From a virus, in the IMG/VR virus record IMGVR_UViG_3300032293_001351, positions 1-54,844 of that record: DNA of 54,844 nucleotides; one strand, given 5' to 3'. Below the pieces are notes generated by a model, which saw only the letters and a program-made list of their open reading frames with translations, was not told the origin of the DNA and searched no databases. Shown here piece after piece: positions 1 to 7,356 of this stretch. Numbering within the stretch: position 1 is the first letter of the stretch; each line of letters begins with the position of its first letter. The position numbers were made by a program, and so were the translations under genes.

Positions 1-123
1 GAGAATCTTATTAAGGGTGGGTTCCAATTGAACAACCGTCAAGCTAGGGCTATCAAGAATCCTATAGAGGACTTCAATATCAACCAAGGCCTATGGTCTT
101 TGGCTACCGCCTACTCAAACTAG
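1..123 (+). CDS. C-terminal fragment of an unrecognised protein
   Basis: Frame 1 is open from the window edge to a TAG at 121-123, giving 40 residues that end GLWSLATAYSN. The segment holds NNRQARAIKNP followed by a hydrophobic end, so it is the tail of a longer gene starting left of the window. I do not recognise the family. A strongly folded GC-rich stretch follows the stop directly. Confidence 0.6.
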   Translation, partial: ENLIKGGFQLNNRQARAIKNPIEDFNINQGLWSLATAYSN

Positions 124-130
124 TTGGTTA

Positions 131-171
131 GCAAGTCGGAGCTACTAGCATCACGCTAGTGCTCTGCTTGT
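131..171 (+). ncRNA. Long GC-rich hairpin downstream of the first stop codon
   Basis: Bases 131-149 (GCAAG-T-CGGAGC-T-ACTAGC) pair with 155-171 (GCTAGT-GCTCTG-CTTGT) around a 5-base loop ATCAC. This makes about 17 base pairs broken only by single bulged T residues at 136 and 143, including two G-U wobbles. There is no T-run after it, so it is not a standard rho-independent terminator. It could be an mRNA 3' stabiliser, an RNase III site or the first arm of a larger RNA covering roughly 124-250. Confidence 0.55.
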
Positions 172-225
172 GACCATTAGCACGGAGCTAGCACCACAGC
201 AATGACCTAATTATGGTAGATAGGA

Positions 226-245
226 GGGCCCTAGCCGGGGGCCCC
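226..245 (+). other. GGGCCC inverted repeat
   Basis: GGGCCC at 226-231 and again at 239-244 can pair around a loop of about 7 bases. It lies in the same GC-rich island (124-270) as the long hairpin. GC runs like this are rare elsewhere in the window; a similar GGGCCCC occurs near 1452. No T-run follows, so a terminator role is not supported. Confidence 0.4.
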
Positions 246-293
246 GCGTTGACCCACCATGCACACCGGGGAATTTTTGAAATTCTATAAGAA

Positions 294-302
294 TATAAAT
301 AC
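294..302 (+). promoter_or_regulatory. TATAAATAC, match to the T4 late -10 box
   Basis: TATAAATA followed by C sits 8 bases before the ATG at 311. This is the classical T4 late promoter word. It differs from the ATATTTAT motif seen before structural genes here, and A/T words are frequent by chance in this genome, so the call is tentative. Confidence 0.3.
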
Positions 303-310
303 GTAAATAA

Positions 311-721
311 ATGAAAGAGACAATAAAGAAAAAATTAGTAGACCACATGTTAGCAAATGGTAATGACTTTTCTTATACAGAAATGATCGAGTTCATTTTA
401 AAAACTAACTATGGAAAAGCATACCAATATGATCATACTAGTTCAGACCGTGGTTACTATGCCACCAATTTCTCTAAGAAGTGGAATGGATATATGGTAA
501 ATGGTAAAGGTCCTTGCGGTGTGTACAAAAACGAAAATGGAAGGTATAGTGCTACCTATTATAAAAAAGTAGATAAAATGACAGAAAAAAACATATATAA
601 AAAACTGTTTGACACAGTAGAAGAAGCAGGAAAATTAATCGCCAAATTCGGTAACATATCTATTCCAGCTACAGTTAAGAAGACTCCAAACGGAAAGTAT
701 ATTGTAACATTCAAAATTTAA
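311..721 (+). CDS. Small protein of unknown function (136 aa)
   Basis: Not recognised. The N-terminal third is helical (MKETIKKKLVDHMLANGNDF). The middle is rich in Tyr and Gly (SDRGYYATNFSKKW, GKGPCGVYKNENGRY) and the C-terminus reads as beta strands. The pattern could be a small winged-helix or nucleic-acid-binding fold, but there is no diagnostic motif. It is the first gene of a short run (311, 732, 926, 1137) of small genes with A/T-only leaders and no Shine-Dalgarno sequence. The run is probably early or accessory. Confidence 0.75.
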   Translation: MKETIKKKLVDHMLANGNDFSYTEMIEFILKTNYGKAYQYDHTSSDRGYYATNFSKKWNGYMVNGKGPCGVYKNENGRYSATYYKKVDKMTEKNIYKKLFDTVEEAGKLIAKFGNISIPATVKKTPNGKYIVTFKI

Positions 722-731
722 ATAAAGAAAC

Positions 732-923
732 ATGGATAAATTCAAACAACATTTCGAAGTATGGGAAAAGATCTTAATGGCTCTTGCCCTAATTGCATCA
801 GCATCAGTAATGACAGTTAATCTAAAGGAAGGTAATGATTATGCTTGGCAGGTTGTTGCTATCCTATGGATTGTTACCTCTTGGTTAAAAACAAACAAGA
901 TCAAAGAACTTGAAAATAAATAA
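732..923 (+). CDS. Small membrane protein with two TM segments (63 aa)
   Basis: Two hydrophobic stretches are visible, about residues 14-29 (ILMALALIASASVMTV) and 38-52 (AWQVVAILWIVTSWL). A short loop holding EGNDY separates them and charged ends flank them. This predicts a hairpin inner-membrane protein. The ATG lies 8 bases after the previous stop, so the two are probably co-transcribed. A holin or superinfection-exclusion role is possible, but nothing here is specific. Confidence 0.7.
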   Translation: MDKFKQHFEVWEKILMALALIASASVMTVNLKEGNDYAWQVVAILWIVTSWLKTNKIKELENK

Positions 924-925
924 AT

Positions 926-1084
926 ATGAATTTTAGTTTTAACAGCAATTACAATACAATTTATTTCATTCCTACCATATCCATTTGTTATGAATATGTA
1001 AATAATAAATTAGACTACATGTTCTTGGATATTTCCTTCTTGAAATGGTGTGTCACTTTTACCATCAAAAAAATGACATTTTAA
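926..1084 (+). CDS. Small ORF of 52 aa, unknown function
   Basis: The ATG is 2 bases after the stop of the membrane-protein gene, and the frame is open to TAA at 1082-1084. The product begins MNFSFNSNYNTIYFIPTIS and contains LDISFLKWCVTF. The pattern of an aromatic, strand-forming N-half followed by a W-rich 'FLKWC' is seen in short phage ORFs. Tight spacing and lack of any competing frame support it. Function unknown. Confidence 0.55.
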   Translation: MNFSFNSNYNTIYFIPTISICYEYVNNKLDYMFLDISFLKWCVTFTIKKMTF

Positions 1085-1136
1085 TTTGAATGTCCGGGAA
1101 AAATTTAAATTTACAAAAAAGAATAAATACAAAAAT

Positions 1137-1403
1137 ATGAAAAAGACAGAAGATTTGGAAGTAAGGAAATTCGAGGTTAACGAACTCACCAAAGAACCAG
1201 GAGGGTATTTCATTACCATAGAGAAAAAGGATGGTACCATATCCAGAGGCGTCAACGTCAAAAGTATCAAACATTACCTGGGTACTACCATACCAAACTC
1301 TTTCTTGGATGGAAATGAAGTTACTCGTGTTTATTTCACTGGTGGTGGAAACGATATGATCTATGAGAATGGGAAGTTCTTTAATAGCAAATGGATACTC
1401 TGA
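1137..1403 (+). CDS. Small protein of unknown function (88 aa)
   Basis: The start is chosen at the ATG of MKKTEDLEVRKFEV. An in-frame TTG at 1086 would add 17 lysine-rich residues that look like translated A-rich leader. The protein is mixed alpha/beta with Gly turns (KEPGGYFITIEKKDG, YFTGGGNDMIYENGKFF). No family is recognised. AATAAATAC lies just upstream. Confidence 0.65.
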   Translation: MKKTEDLEVRKFEVNELTKEPGGYFITIEKKDGTISRGVNVKSIKHYLGTTIPNSFLDGNEVTRVYFTGGGNDMIYENGKFFNSKWIL

Positions 1404-1501
1404 TAGAGTGGAAATGTCCAAAGTGATAAATTTGTAAATACTATATTTTAGGGCCCCTATGCGGAAACGGGAACTGCTTTATTTATTTATTAAGTAATTC
1501 A

Positions 1502-1509
1502 ATATTTAT
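1502..1509 (+). promoter_or_regulatory. ATATTTAT late-type motif before the 1529 gene
   Basis: Reads tcaATATTTATTAGtagc, 19 bases before the ATG. It is the first copy of the element discussed in the findings and marks the switch from small early-type genes to virion-type genes. Confidence 0.5.
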
Positions 1510-1528
1510 TAGTAGCAAAATTATTATA

Positions 1529-2659
1529 ATGAAAGATTTTAACATCGCAAAGTATTTAAGAGAAAACTACCTTGGTTCACATGCTATTCTTGGTAACTAC
1601 GTAGACCTCCATGCTTTAAAAGAAGAAGAGGAAACAAAGTTAGATACAGAAATTCCGTATGAAGGTCCAGAACGTAAGGTGGATGGCTTTGGTGATAAAT
1701 TTAAGCAGACTAATGCTGTAGAAGAGGTTGATGAACCTCCTTTTGGTATGCCTGATAAAAGTGAAGAAAATCCTTGGATGGATGAGGTAGATGGTACTGC
1801 TGCTTATAAATTTGGTAATTGGACTTGTTATTATGATTATCCTGGTGTTTTAGCTTGGTCTTATAAAGATGTACCTCTTAATAAATTAGCTGTATATGCC
1901 ACTCCTGATTGGGAAAGTGATGGAACTACTCCAATTCAAATAGACATTGATGAAGAGACTCAAGATAAAATGACTTTAAAGCAAAGTGAATTTGCAGATT
2001 TTAATGAGTACGCTACTGCTATGAAACCTTATCTTGATAGAATAGAAGATCTAGAATCTGATTTTGGTTCTTTGGCCCCTGTTGATGAAGGCATGAATGA
2101 TGATGATTCTGTAAATCCATTTCCTTCATTAATGCCAGATGAGCAAGGTAAGTTTGATCGCATGATGGGACTTATTGATACAAATATTGAACCACGTCTT
2201 GGCCAAATAAAATCTATTATTGATGGTTCTAGAGAACAAGGATATGCAGATAGAACAATATTTACTGTTCTTGCAAGACATCCACTTGTTAGAAATAGTA
2301 TAGAAGCTCTTGTTGATGATGGTTTTGAGTTTCAAGATATAGTTGACTTCTTTGCTACTGACTTTTCTCAAAATGAAGAAATTGCTGGATATGATGCTGG
2401 TGTTCAAATGGAAGGCTCAGAAGAATATACTGTTGATTTCGGTACTAATACAATGACTTATACATTAGATAGAGATAATAGTGTTCTTAGAGGATTAAAA
2501 CCTGGAATTGTTCCTGGTGCTGATCGTGAAGAAGATATCATACCTGTTACAATAAGCCCTGAAGGATATTTATCAACTTCTGATAGAAGAATTAAAGATA
2601 TATCTCCTAAATCTAATAAAAATCCTTTTTCTGATCCTAGTTACAGAAATATAGACTAA
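1529..2659 (+). CDS. Acidic putative virion-associated protein (376 aa)
   Basis: The N-terminus MKDFNIAKYLRENYLG resembles that of the 36078 gene product (MSFNLEKYLVENNLT). A similar leader peptide is proposed in the findings to mark head-packaged proteins. The rest is strongly acidic. It has a Glu-rich stretch at about 31-60, a Trp/Tyr-rich segment near 85-120 (FGNWTCYYDYPGVLAWSYKD) and a helical middle. No catalytic motif is seen. Preceded by an ATATTTAT motif and followed after 13 bases by another small gene, so it is probably a late bicistron. Function not assigned. Confidence 0.8.
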   Translation: MKDFNIAKYLRENYLGSHAILGNYVDLHALKEEEETKLDTEIPYEGPERKVDGFGDKFKQTNAVEEVDEPPFGMPDKSEENPWMDEVDGTAAYKFGNWTCYYDYPGVLAWSYKDVPLNKLAVYATPDWESDGTTPIQIDIDEETQDKMTLKQSEFADFNEYATAMKPYLDRIEDLESDFGSLAPVDEGMNDDDSVNPFPSLMPDEQGKFDRMMGLIDTNIEPRLGQIKSIIDGSREQGYADRTIFTVLARHPLVRNSIEALVDDGFEFQDIVDFFATDFSQNEEIAGYDAGVQMEGSEEYTVDFGTNTMTYTLDRDNSVLRGLKPGIVPGADREEDIIPVTISPEGYLSTSDRRIKDISPKSNKNPFSDPSYRNID

Positions 2660-2672
2660 TTAAAAAAATAAT

Positions 2673-2912
2673 ATGGCATTCAACTTTAAGCAATTTACAG
2701 CAAATAACCCTCTTCTAAAAGAAATTGATGCAGAAGAATTTGATTACATGGATAATGATCAATTAGATGCAGCAGGTCTTACAGGAGATAAGGTTGGCCC
2801 AGATGAAGGAGGAAGTTCTTTTCCTAGAGTTGAATTTGAACAAGCTGTTATCAAAGCTTTAAAAGCAAATATAGATAAAGATACCTTACATAAGATAATT
2901 GATTGGAATTAA
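2673..2912 (+). CDS. Small acidic protein with packaged-protein-like N-terminus (79 aa)
   Basis: Starts MAFNFKQFTANNPLLKEID, a weak match to the leader peptides of the 1529 and 36078 products. The leader is followed by an acidic linker (EEFDYMDNDQLD), a Gly-rich turn (GPDEGG) and a C-terminal helix. Second gene of the 1529 transcript; a strong terminator follows 21 bases after the stop. Unknown function. Confidence 0.75.
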   Translation: MAFNFKQFTANNPLLKEIDAEEFDYMDNDQLDAAGLTGDKVGPDEGGSSFPRVEFEQAVIKALKANIDKDTLHKIIDWN

Positions 2913-2933
2913 CCTTTGCAAGCCCATACATAT

Positions 2934-2962
2934 AGCCCTCGGCAAGTGCCAGGGCTTTTTTT
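2934..2962 (+). terminator. Rho-independent terminator between convergent genes
   Basis: AGCCCT (2934-2939) pairs with AGGGCT (2951-2956). Inside it, GGC (2941-2943) pairs with GCC (2948-2950) around an AAGT loop, and a run of seven T follows (2956-2962). It ends the 1529-2912 transcript. The T-run overlaps the stop codon of the minus-strand gene ending at 2961. Confidence 0.9.
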
Positions 2963-3416
2963 ATTCTACATCCTTTCTATAGAATCTACCTTGGATATTA
3001 TCGTTATATGAATCTATATGAAGAACTTTGTAATGCATTTGCCACCATACTTCATAATAAGTCAATTGTTTCTTAGAGTAACATAATTGTAAGATCTCTC
3101 TAGCAAACATATCGTCGCCTACTTCTTTTCTTTCTTGATTAAGAAGCTTATTACTTCCGTGATATGACAACCAATCAGACTCTTTAACTATCTTCCTCTT
3201 GCGTGGGACGCGCCCAGGTTTGTCCCATTCCGCGATCTCTTTCTTGGTTAATGCTTTATTGGTATTATTGAAAAGGACCTTTCTACCTATATAGAATTTG
3301 CCATTGACTAGATTGACAATCTTATATATAAAACCTACGGTATTAGGGGGAAAGTCTTCTATTGAATTAAACTCTCTAGTAACTCCTAGAGGATCGAAAT
3401 ATAACCATTTTTTCAT
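2961..3416 (-). CDS. GIY-YIG family endonuclease-like protein (151 aa)
   Basis: Residues 28-45 read GFIYKI-VNLVNGK-FYIGRK, the GIY...YIG core with the usual spacing. The conserved Arg follows YIG, then a basic segment (KPGRVPRKRKIVKES), WLSYHGSN and a downstream Glu-containing helix (DMFAREIL). The family cuts DNA with one metal ion; free-standing members in T4-like phages act as homing (Seg-type) nucleases or in DNA processing. It is the last gene of the long minus-strand operon, next to a terminator, a typical place for a mobile insertion. No separate DNA-binding repeat is visible, so the target cannot be guessed. Confidence 0.8.
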   Translation of the reverse strand: MKKWLYFDPLGVTREFNSIEDFPPNTVGFIYKIVNLVNGKFYIGRKVLFNNTNKALTKKEIAEWDKPGRVPRKRKIVKESDWLSYHGSNKLLNQERKEVGDDMFAREILQLCYSKKQLTYYEVWWQMHYKVLHIDSYNDNIQGRFYRKDVE

Positions 3417-3426
3417 ACTTTATTTT

Positions 3427-3726
3427 TTAACTATCCCACCTTATAATAAAAGTCATATCTGTATTAGGTGGTACTGGATATGGCCTTGATAATTTTCCTA
3501 CTACTAATAATTCGTCTTGATCATTATATAATCCTACAGTAGTTGTATAAGGATGAAAATCTGAACCTGTAACTGCATCAATGTAAGAACCTGTAGATCC
3601 TGCTACTGTTGCACTAGGATTTTGTGTGTAGTTAAAATCATTTTCTTTTACTCTACATCTAACTTCGTTTTGATATACAGTTGTTTCGGCTACTAAATTA
3701 AGAGTATATGCAGAATACGTTGGCAT
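3427..3726 (-). CDS. Small tail/baseplate-type structural protein (99 aa)
   Basis: This protein matches the C-terminal ~80 residues of the 344-aa product at 6311-7345. DFNYTQNPS corresponds to DYNYTTNPS, TTVGLYNDQDELLVVGKLSRP to TTVGLYNDNNELLAVAKMSKP, and both end in W. It is therefore a one-domain paralogue of that structural protein. An ATATTTAT motif lies 4 bases before its ATG, giving it its own late signal. Likely a baseplate or fibre-attachment component; exact role unknown. Confidence 0.8.
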   Translation of the reverse strand: MPTYSAYTLNLVAETTVYQNEVRCRVKENDFNYTQNPSATVAGSTGSYIDAVTGSDFHPYTTTVGLYNDQDELLVVGKLSRPYPVPPNTDMTFIIRWDS

Positions 3727-3730
3727 ACTT

Positions 3731-3738
3731 ATAAATAT
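3731..3738 (-). promoter_or_regulatory. ATATTTAT late-type motif before the 3726 gene
   Basis: On the minus strand reads caaATATTTATAAGt, with only 4 bases to the ATG. If it acts as a -10 element the message would be leaderless or nearly so. Confidence 0.5.
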
Positions 3739-3747
3739 TTGTTACTA

Positions 3748-4779
3748 CTATTCTTCAAATAAAGCTGATGCACAGTTTCTACAAATTGTTTCATAAGACT
3801 CTTGGACTTTTTGTTGGTGGTATTCTGTACCCCAAAAGTCTTTTAGTTCTTGTGTTTTAAAATCTCCAAACTGAACTTCCATATCATAATCATTACAACA
3901 TAAGAATACTTTGCCTGCAGCATTTACATGTATCCAACCTACTGGTCTACCTCCTACTTCTATACCATTACCACAACCAATAACTTTTTTAGTTTCATCT
4001 CCTCTTTGTAAATTTCTTTTAATTGCTTTTTTATTAGTCATTATATGATCTAACAATCCGGCTCTATCAATTAATGAAGGTACAGGAAATATTTGCATTT
4101 CAGGAAATAGTTGTTTCGCCTTTTCAACCTGAGATGCTAATTCTCCAGTATAGGGATCTAAGTCCATATCTTGAGGAAATTCTGGTCCTTTATCTAACCA
4201 GCCTCCTCTATTACTAAAAGAGTGGTGATTAGATCCATTTATTTGTATAGAAAAAGATTTATTTCTTACCATATCAGGTAACTTTTCTATTGCATAATTT
4301 ATATTTGAAATAAGTTTATCAAATTGTTTTATGTTAATGCCGCTTCTTTTACTCCAAGTTTCAGCATCAAATCCAGGAGTATTAAGACAAATACCATTAA
4401 CAACACCTTTATACTTTACAATTAGATCTACTTTTTCAGGAGTTAATGGAATACCATTTGATAAAACCATAAAACATAAACGATATTCTTGACATATTTT
4501 TAATAACTCTTCAAAATGAGGATATAAAAGAATTTCATTATAATGAGCAGTATAAAATCCTCCAAATGATTTAGCAACTAGACCGTCTTCTTTATTTCTT
4601 TCTTGTATAAGATTTTCTATTATTTTTCTTAATAGTTCAGGACTCATTACTTCTTTACCATGAGTAGGATTTCCTTTATACTTTACAGGACAAAACCAAC
4701 ATCTAGCATTACATACACCATAAGGATCTAATTGCATTTGGTGTATCTTAAATTTTTCAAACTGTTCTTTTACTATCAT
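3748..4779 (-). CDS. Radical SAM / SPASM-type enzyme (343 aa)
   Basis: The radical SAM cluster motif CNARCWFC puts Cys at 23, 27 and 30 (CxxxCxxC), which bind the [4Fe-4S] that cleaves S-adenosylmethionine. The C-terminal region has C269, GKVFLC (G-x4-C, C294/C295) and C333-x2-C336. That is the layout of a SPASM/twitch auxiliary-cluster domain, usual in enzymes that modify peptides, proteins or sugars. The start overlaps the upstream glycosyltransferase-like gene by 4 bases (ATGA), so the two are translationally coupled. It lies inside the tail operon, where such an enzyme is unexpected. Substrate unknown; a virion protein or a glycan are the obvious candidates. Confidence 0.88.
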   Translation of the reverse strand: MIVKEQFEKFKIHQMQLDPYGVCNARCWFCPVKYKGNPTHGKEVMSPELLRKIIENLIQERNKEDGLVAKSFGGFYTAHYNEILLYPHFEELLKICQEYRLCFMVLSNGIPLTPEKVDLIVKYKGVVNGICLNTPGFDAETWSKRSGINIKQFDKLISNINYAIEKLPDMVRNKSFSIQINGSNHHSFSNRGGWLDKGPEFPQDMDLDPYTGELASQVEKAKQLFPEMQIFPVPSLIDRAGLLDHIMTNKKAIKRNLQRGDETKKVIGCGNGIEVGGRPVGWIHVNAAGKVFLCCNDYDMEVQFGDFKTQELKDFWGTEYHQQKVQESYETICRNCASALFEE

Positions 4780-5732
4780 GCTAATGGAGATTTTTTTTCT
4801 ACTTCTTGTATTTCTTGATAGTATCTATAACTTGCTGTTCCTTCTTTTATTCTAAGATTCAAATTATATGGTACTGAATCGCGATAGTTTGCTTTATAAA
4901 ATTTTCCTCCACAAGAACAGGTTACTCCTGCGTTATGAAATATAGTAGCGTCATTAAATCTTTCTTCTCCATCTAATGCCCAACAAAAATCTAACTGCTT
5001 TATTATTTTAGTTTCATGACCTCTTAACCAACCATTCCAAAGAACTGCCCACATATCTGCACACCATATTTGAAGTTCATGGTAAGATTCGTTTTGTTGT
5101 TTCTTTAAATTATTTAATTCTGTAATTTGAAAATATAATTCTTCACAATCTTTTTCTACTTTTTCCCAAAATGTATAATCAATATTTTTAAGAATATATT
5201 GAGCACCACCTGAATTTGAATTCATTAATTTAGGAATAACTGGATCAATTCCAACTATTTCACACATTTTTAAATAAACATCTTCTCCTTTAGATTTTAT
5301 ATAAGTGTAATTTATATAGTTATTAGTATCACTTAAATACCAAATATCATCGGGTAAAAAATTTCTAAAATCTACTGGTTTAGTAAATATAATATCACAA
5401 TCATGATAAAATATTGCTTCTTTAGAAAGCTCAGGATACTCTTGAAAATGTTGTTTTAATATATTAGGTCTTATTGAAGAAACATATTTGATAGGCTCCT
5501 CTCTAGTATCTGGATAAAAAAAGAATCTAACATCTTTATAGTGATCTATTAATTTTTCCCATGCGTCTATAGATTCTTGACTACTAGTATTATCGTAAGG
5601 GTTACATGCAACTAAGATATCTATATCATCATAATCTATTCCACTTTTAATAAAGTTATTTATCATAACTTCTACTTGCCAAGCATAATATACTAGCCTA
5701 GGCTGAACACAAATGTAACGTAAATTTTTCAT
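4776..5732 (-). CDS. Glycosyltransferase-like protein, GT-A type (318 aa)
   Basis: Residues 108-119 read FYHDCDIIFTKP, a hydrophobic strand ending in Asp-Cys-Asp followed by a beta turn. This is the DxD metal/nucleotide-sugar motif of GT-A glycosyltransferases. A Gly/Asn-rich loop (MNSNSGGAQYIL) and a late His (ATIFHNAGV) fit the acceptor and metal sites. The family transfers a sugar from a nucleotide donor. It is coupled by a 4-base overlap to the radical SAM gene and sits between baseplate/tail genes. Possible acceptors are virion proteins, perhaps the Ser/Thr-rich tail fibre, or host glycans; this is inference. Confidence 0.72.
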   Translation of the reverse strand: MKNLRYICVQPRLVYYAWQVEVMINNFIKSGIDYDDIDILVACNPYDNTSSQESIDAWEKLIDHYKDVRFFFYPDTREEPIKYVSSIRPNILKQHFQEYPELSKEAIFYHDCDIIFTKPVDFRNFLPDDIWYLSDTNNYINYTYIKSKGEDVYLKMCEIVGIDPVIPKLMNSNSGGAQYILKNIDYTFWEKVEKDCEELYFQITELNNLKKQQNESYHELQIWCADMWAVLWNGWLRGHETKIIKQLDFCWALDGEERFNDATIFHNAGVTCSCGGKFYKANYRDSVPYNLNLRIKEGTASYRYYQEIQEVEKKSPLA

Positions 5733-5757
5733 AACAAATTTTATTTAAAAAAACTAT

Positions 5758-6288
5758 TTATTGTATAAGTGCATTTTCATAATCTTGATTAGTAATAATA
5801 ATTATTCCTTGAGCATATAGAATATTACCAACATGAACATCGTTATTATTTGAATCTATAATGTTACCATTTCCATCATCTATAATATTATAAGTAGTTC
5901 CTGATAATTTAAAACTTTTTCTACTTATATTTTCACCAAATATTGTTCTAGGTATTGCCATAATACTTATTTGATTTCCTGATCCTGATGGAAAATACCT
6001 GTAGTCATTATCAAAAGTACCTTCGGCTGCTGTTGATTGTAAATCATCATTCCAAGCACTAGCACTATTATTTAATGATCCTGTTAAATAAGAATTATAA
6101 TAAAGTTGTTTTGCTAATTTATAAACTAAAAAATCCTCTCCATTTAAATTAAAAGATCCATTGATTCCTCTATTTAATGTTATTCCATAACTTGTGGCAG
6201 AGGAACTTGCATAAGATGCAGAATATTTTAACTTAATTGGATAAGTAGAAATATCTGATCTATCAAGAGTATTTTTTGATAATCCCAT
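5758..6288 (-). CDS. Tail/baseplate-type structural protein (176 aa)
   Basis: Beta-rich and poor in Cys, with Ser/Tyr/Asn-rich N-terminal strands. The segment ISIMAIPRTIFGENISRKSFKL, followed by IIDDGNGNI and HVGNILYAQGIIIITN, is a pattern I associate with structural proteins of distant T4-like phages. A strand with an IPR-x-FG-x-I turn is followed by a DDG-GN turn. It is embedded in a run of late structural genes with short spacers. The exact location in the tail is not known. Confidence 0.75.
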   Translation of the reverse strand: MGLSKNTLDRSDISTYPIKLKYSASYASSSATSYGITLNRGINGSFNLNGEDFLVYKLAKQLYYNSYLTGSLNNSASAWNDDLQSTAAEGTFDNDYRYFPSGSGNQISIMAIPRTIFGENISRKSFKLSGTTYNIIDDGNGNIIDSNNNDVHVGNILYAQGIIIITNQDYENALIQ

Positions 6289-6310
6289 TATAAATTATTG
6301 TAGTAATTTA

Positions 6311-7345
6311 CTACCAGTCTAATTTAACTCTTATCAATGCTTCTTTAGTAAAGTCTTTTGTAAGAGGTTTAGACATTTTAGCTACAGCTAATAACTCATT
6401 ATTATCATTATATAATCCAACAGTTGTAGGATATGTTTGTGGACTATTAATAAAATTAGAATATATTAGATCACCAGATCCTGTTATAAATGAAGGGTTA
6501 GTAGTATAATTATAATCAGCATTTCTAAATCTTACAAATATATAATCTGAAGAAATGGTTTCTTGTGAATTAAGTTGGAAGTTAGAACCTGAGTTTATTA
6601 TTGTATAAATTAAATGATTATTAGCACTAGATGCTGCTAGTGTATTTGTGGTAGTATTAAATGAAGTTAAAATACCTCCTGCAGCAGTACCTAAAGATAA
6701 AGCTCTTGGATTTAAAAGTATTAATCCAATATCAGGTAAAAATAAACCATAACTTCCAGATACGGTATATCCTTGAGCAGCGCCTGCTAAAGTTGGACTA
6801 TTTCTTGCAGTTCCATTAGAACCTGATACGATATCATAAACTCTCCCTCCATCTACGTATGTTATAGTAGATACATCATTAGAATTATCTGTTAGTCTAA
6901 TAGGACCATTACCAGCATTAGCTAAAGTTAAATTAAATGTACCAGGAAATAAACTTTCTTTATATTTATTTCTATCTATTTGAATAGCTATTAAATCAGG
7001 AGAGTTTGTATTCAATCCACCAAAATTTACAGGGCTTTCTGCATCTCCATAAATTAAATTTCTAAATTGTCCAAATGTAATTCTAGTAGGACTTTTTCCA
7101 GGCACTAAAGAATTTATTGGTGCAGAACCAGATCCAGCATAATGACCATAAGCTACTGAAAATTGTACTGATGCTGATGGAGAACTAGTATTGCCATCAT
7201 ACACATCTATATAATAACTACCTGTAGTTGATGCAGCGGCAGTGTAAAAAGATGTTAATGTAGTTACATTATTACTCCAAGCAGGAGCTGTTACCGAATC
7301 AGCAGATACTACAAAATCTGTTGCATCTAATGTTGTAAATGACAT
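6311..7345 (-). CDS. Structural protein sharing its C-terminal domain with the 3726 gene (344 aa)
   Basis: Thr/Ser/Asn/Gly-rich, beta-strand-rich throughout, no Cys. Residues 1-90 look like an Ig-like repeat, 90-230 a Gly-rich middle, and the last ~80 residues are the domain also found alone in the 99-aa protein (TTVGLYNDNNELLAVAKMSKP). It probably forms a baseplate or short-fibre part to which the small paralogue is added. Spacers of 11 and 22 bases on either side suggest one message with its neighbours. Confidence 0.8.
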   Translation of the reverse strand: MSFTTLDATDFVVSADSVTAPAWSNNVTTLTSFYTAAASTTGSYYIDVYDGNTSSPSASVQFSVAYGHYAGSGSAPINSLVPGKSPTRITFGQFRNLIYGDAESPVNFGGLNTNSPDLIAIQIDRNKYKESLFPGTFNLTLANAGNGPIRLTDNSNDVSTITYVDGGRVYDIVSGSNGTARNSPTLAGAAQGYTVSGSYGLFLPDIGLILLNPRALSLGTAAGGILTSFNTTTNTLAASSANNHLIYTIINSGSNFQLNSQETISSDYIFVRFRNADYNYTTNPSFITGSGDLIYSNFINSPQTYPTTVGLYNDNNELLAVAKMSKPLTKDFTKEALIRVKLDW

Positions 7346-7356
7346 ATATTATTTTA

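Noticed and set aside
1010-1421. Minus-strand ORFs opposite the 926 and 1137 genes
   Set aside because: Hydrophobic shadows of A/T-rich plus-strand genes; no leader signal and unlike any family.
1449-1485. Possible terminator (GGGCCCC...GCGGAAAC...CTGC then T-rich)
   Set aside because: Only about 4 weak base pairs before an interrupted T-rich stretch; not convincing.
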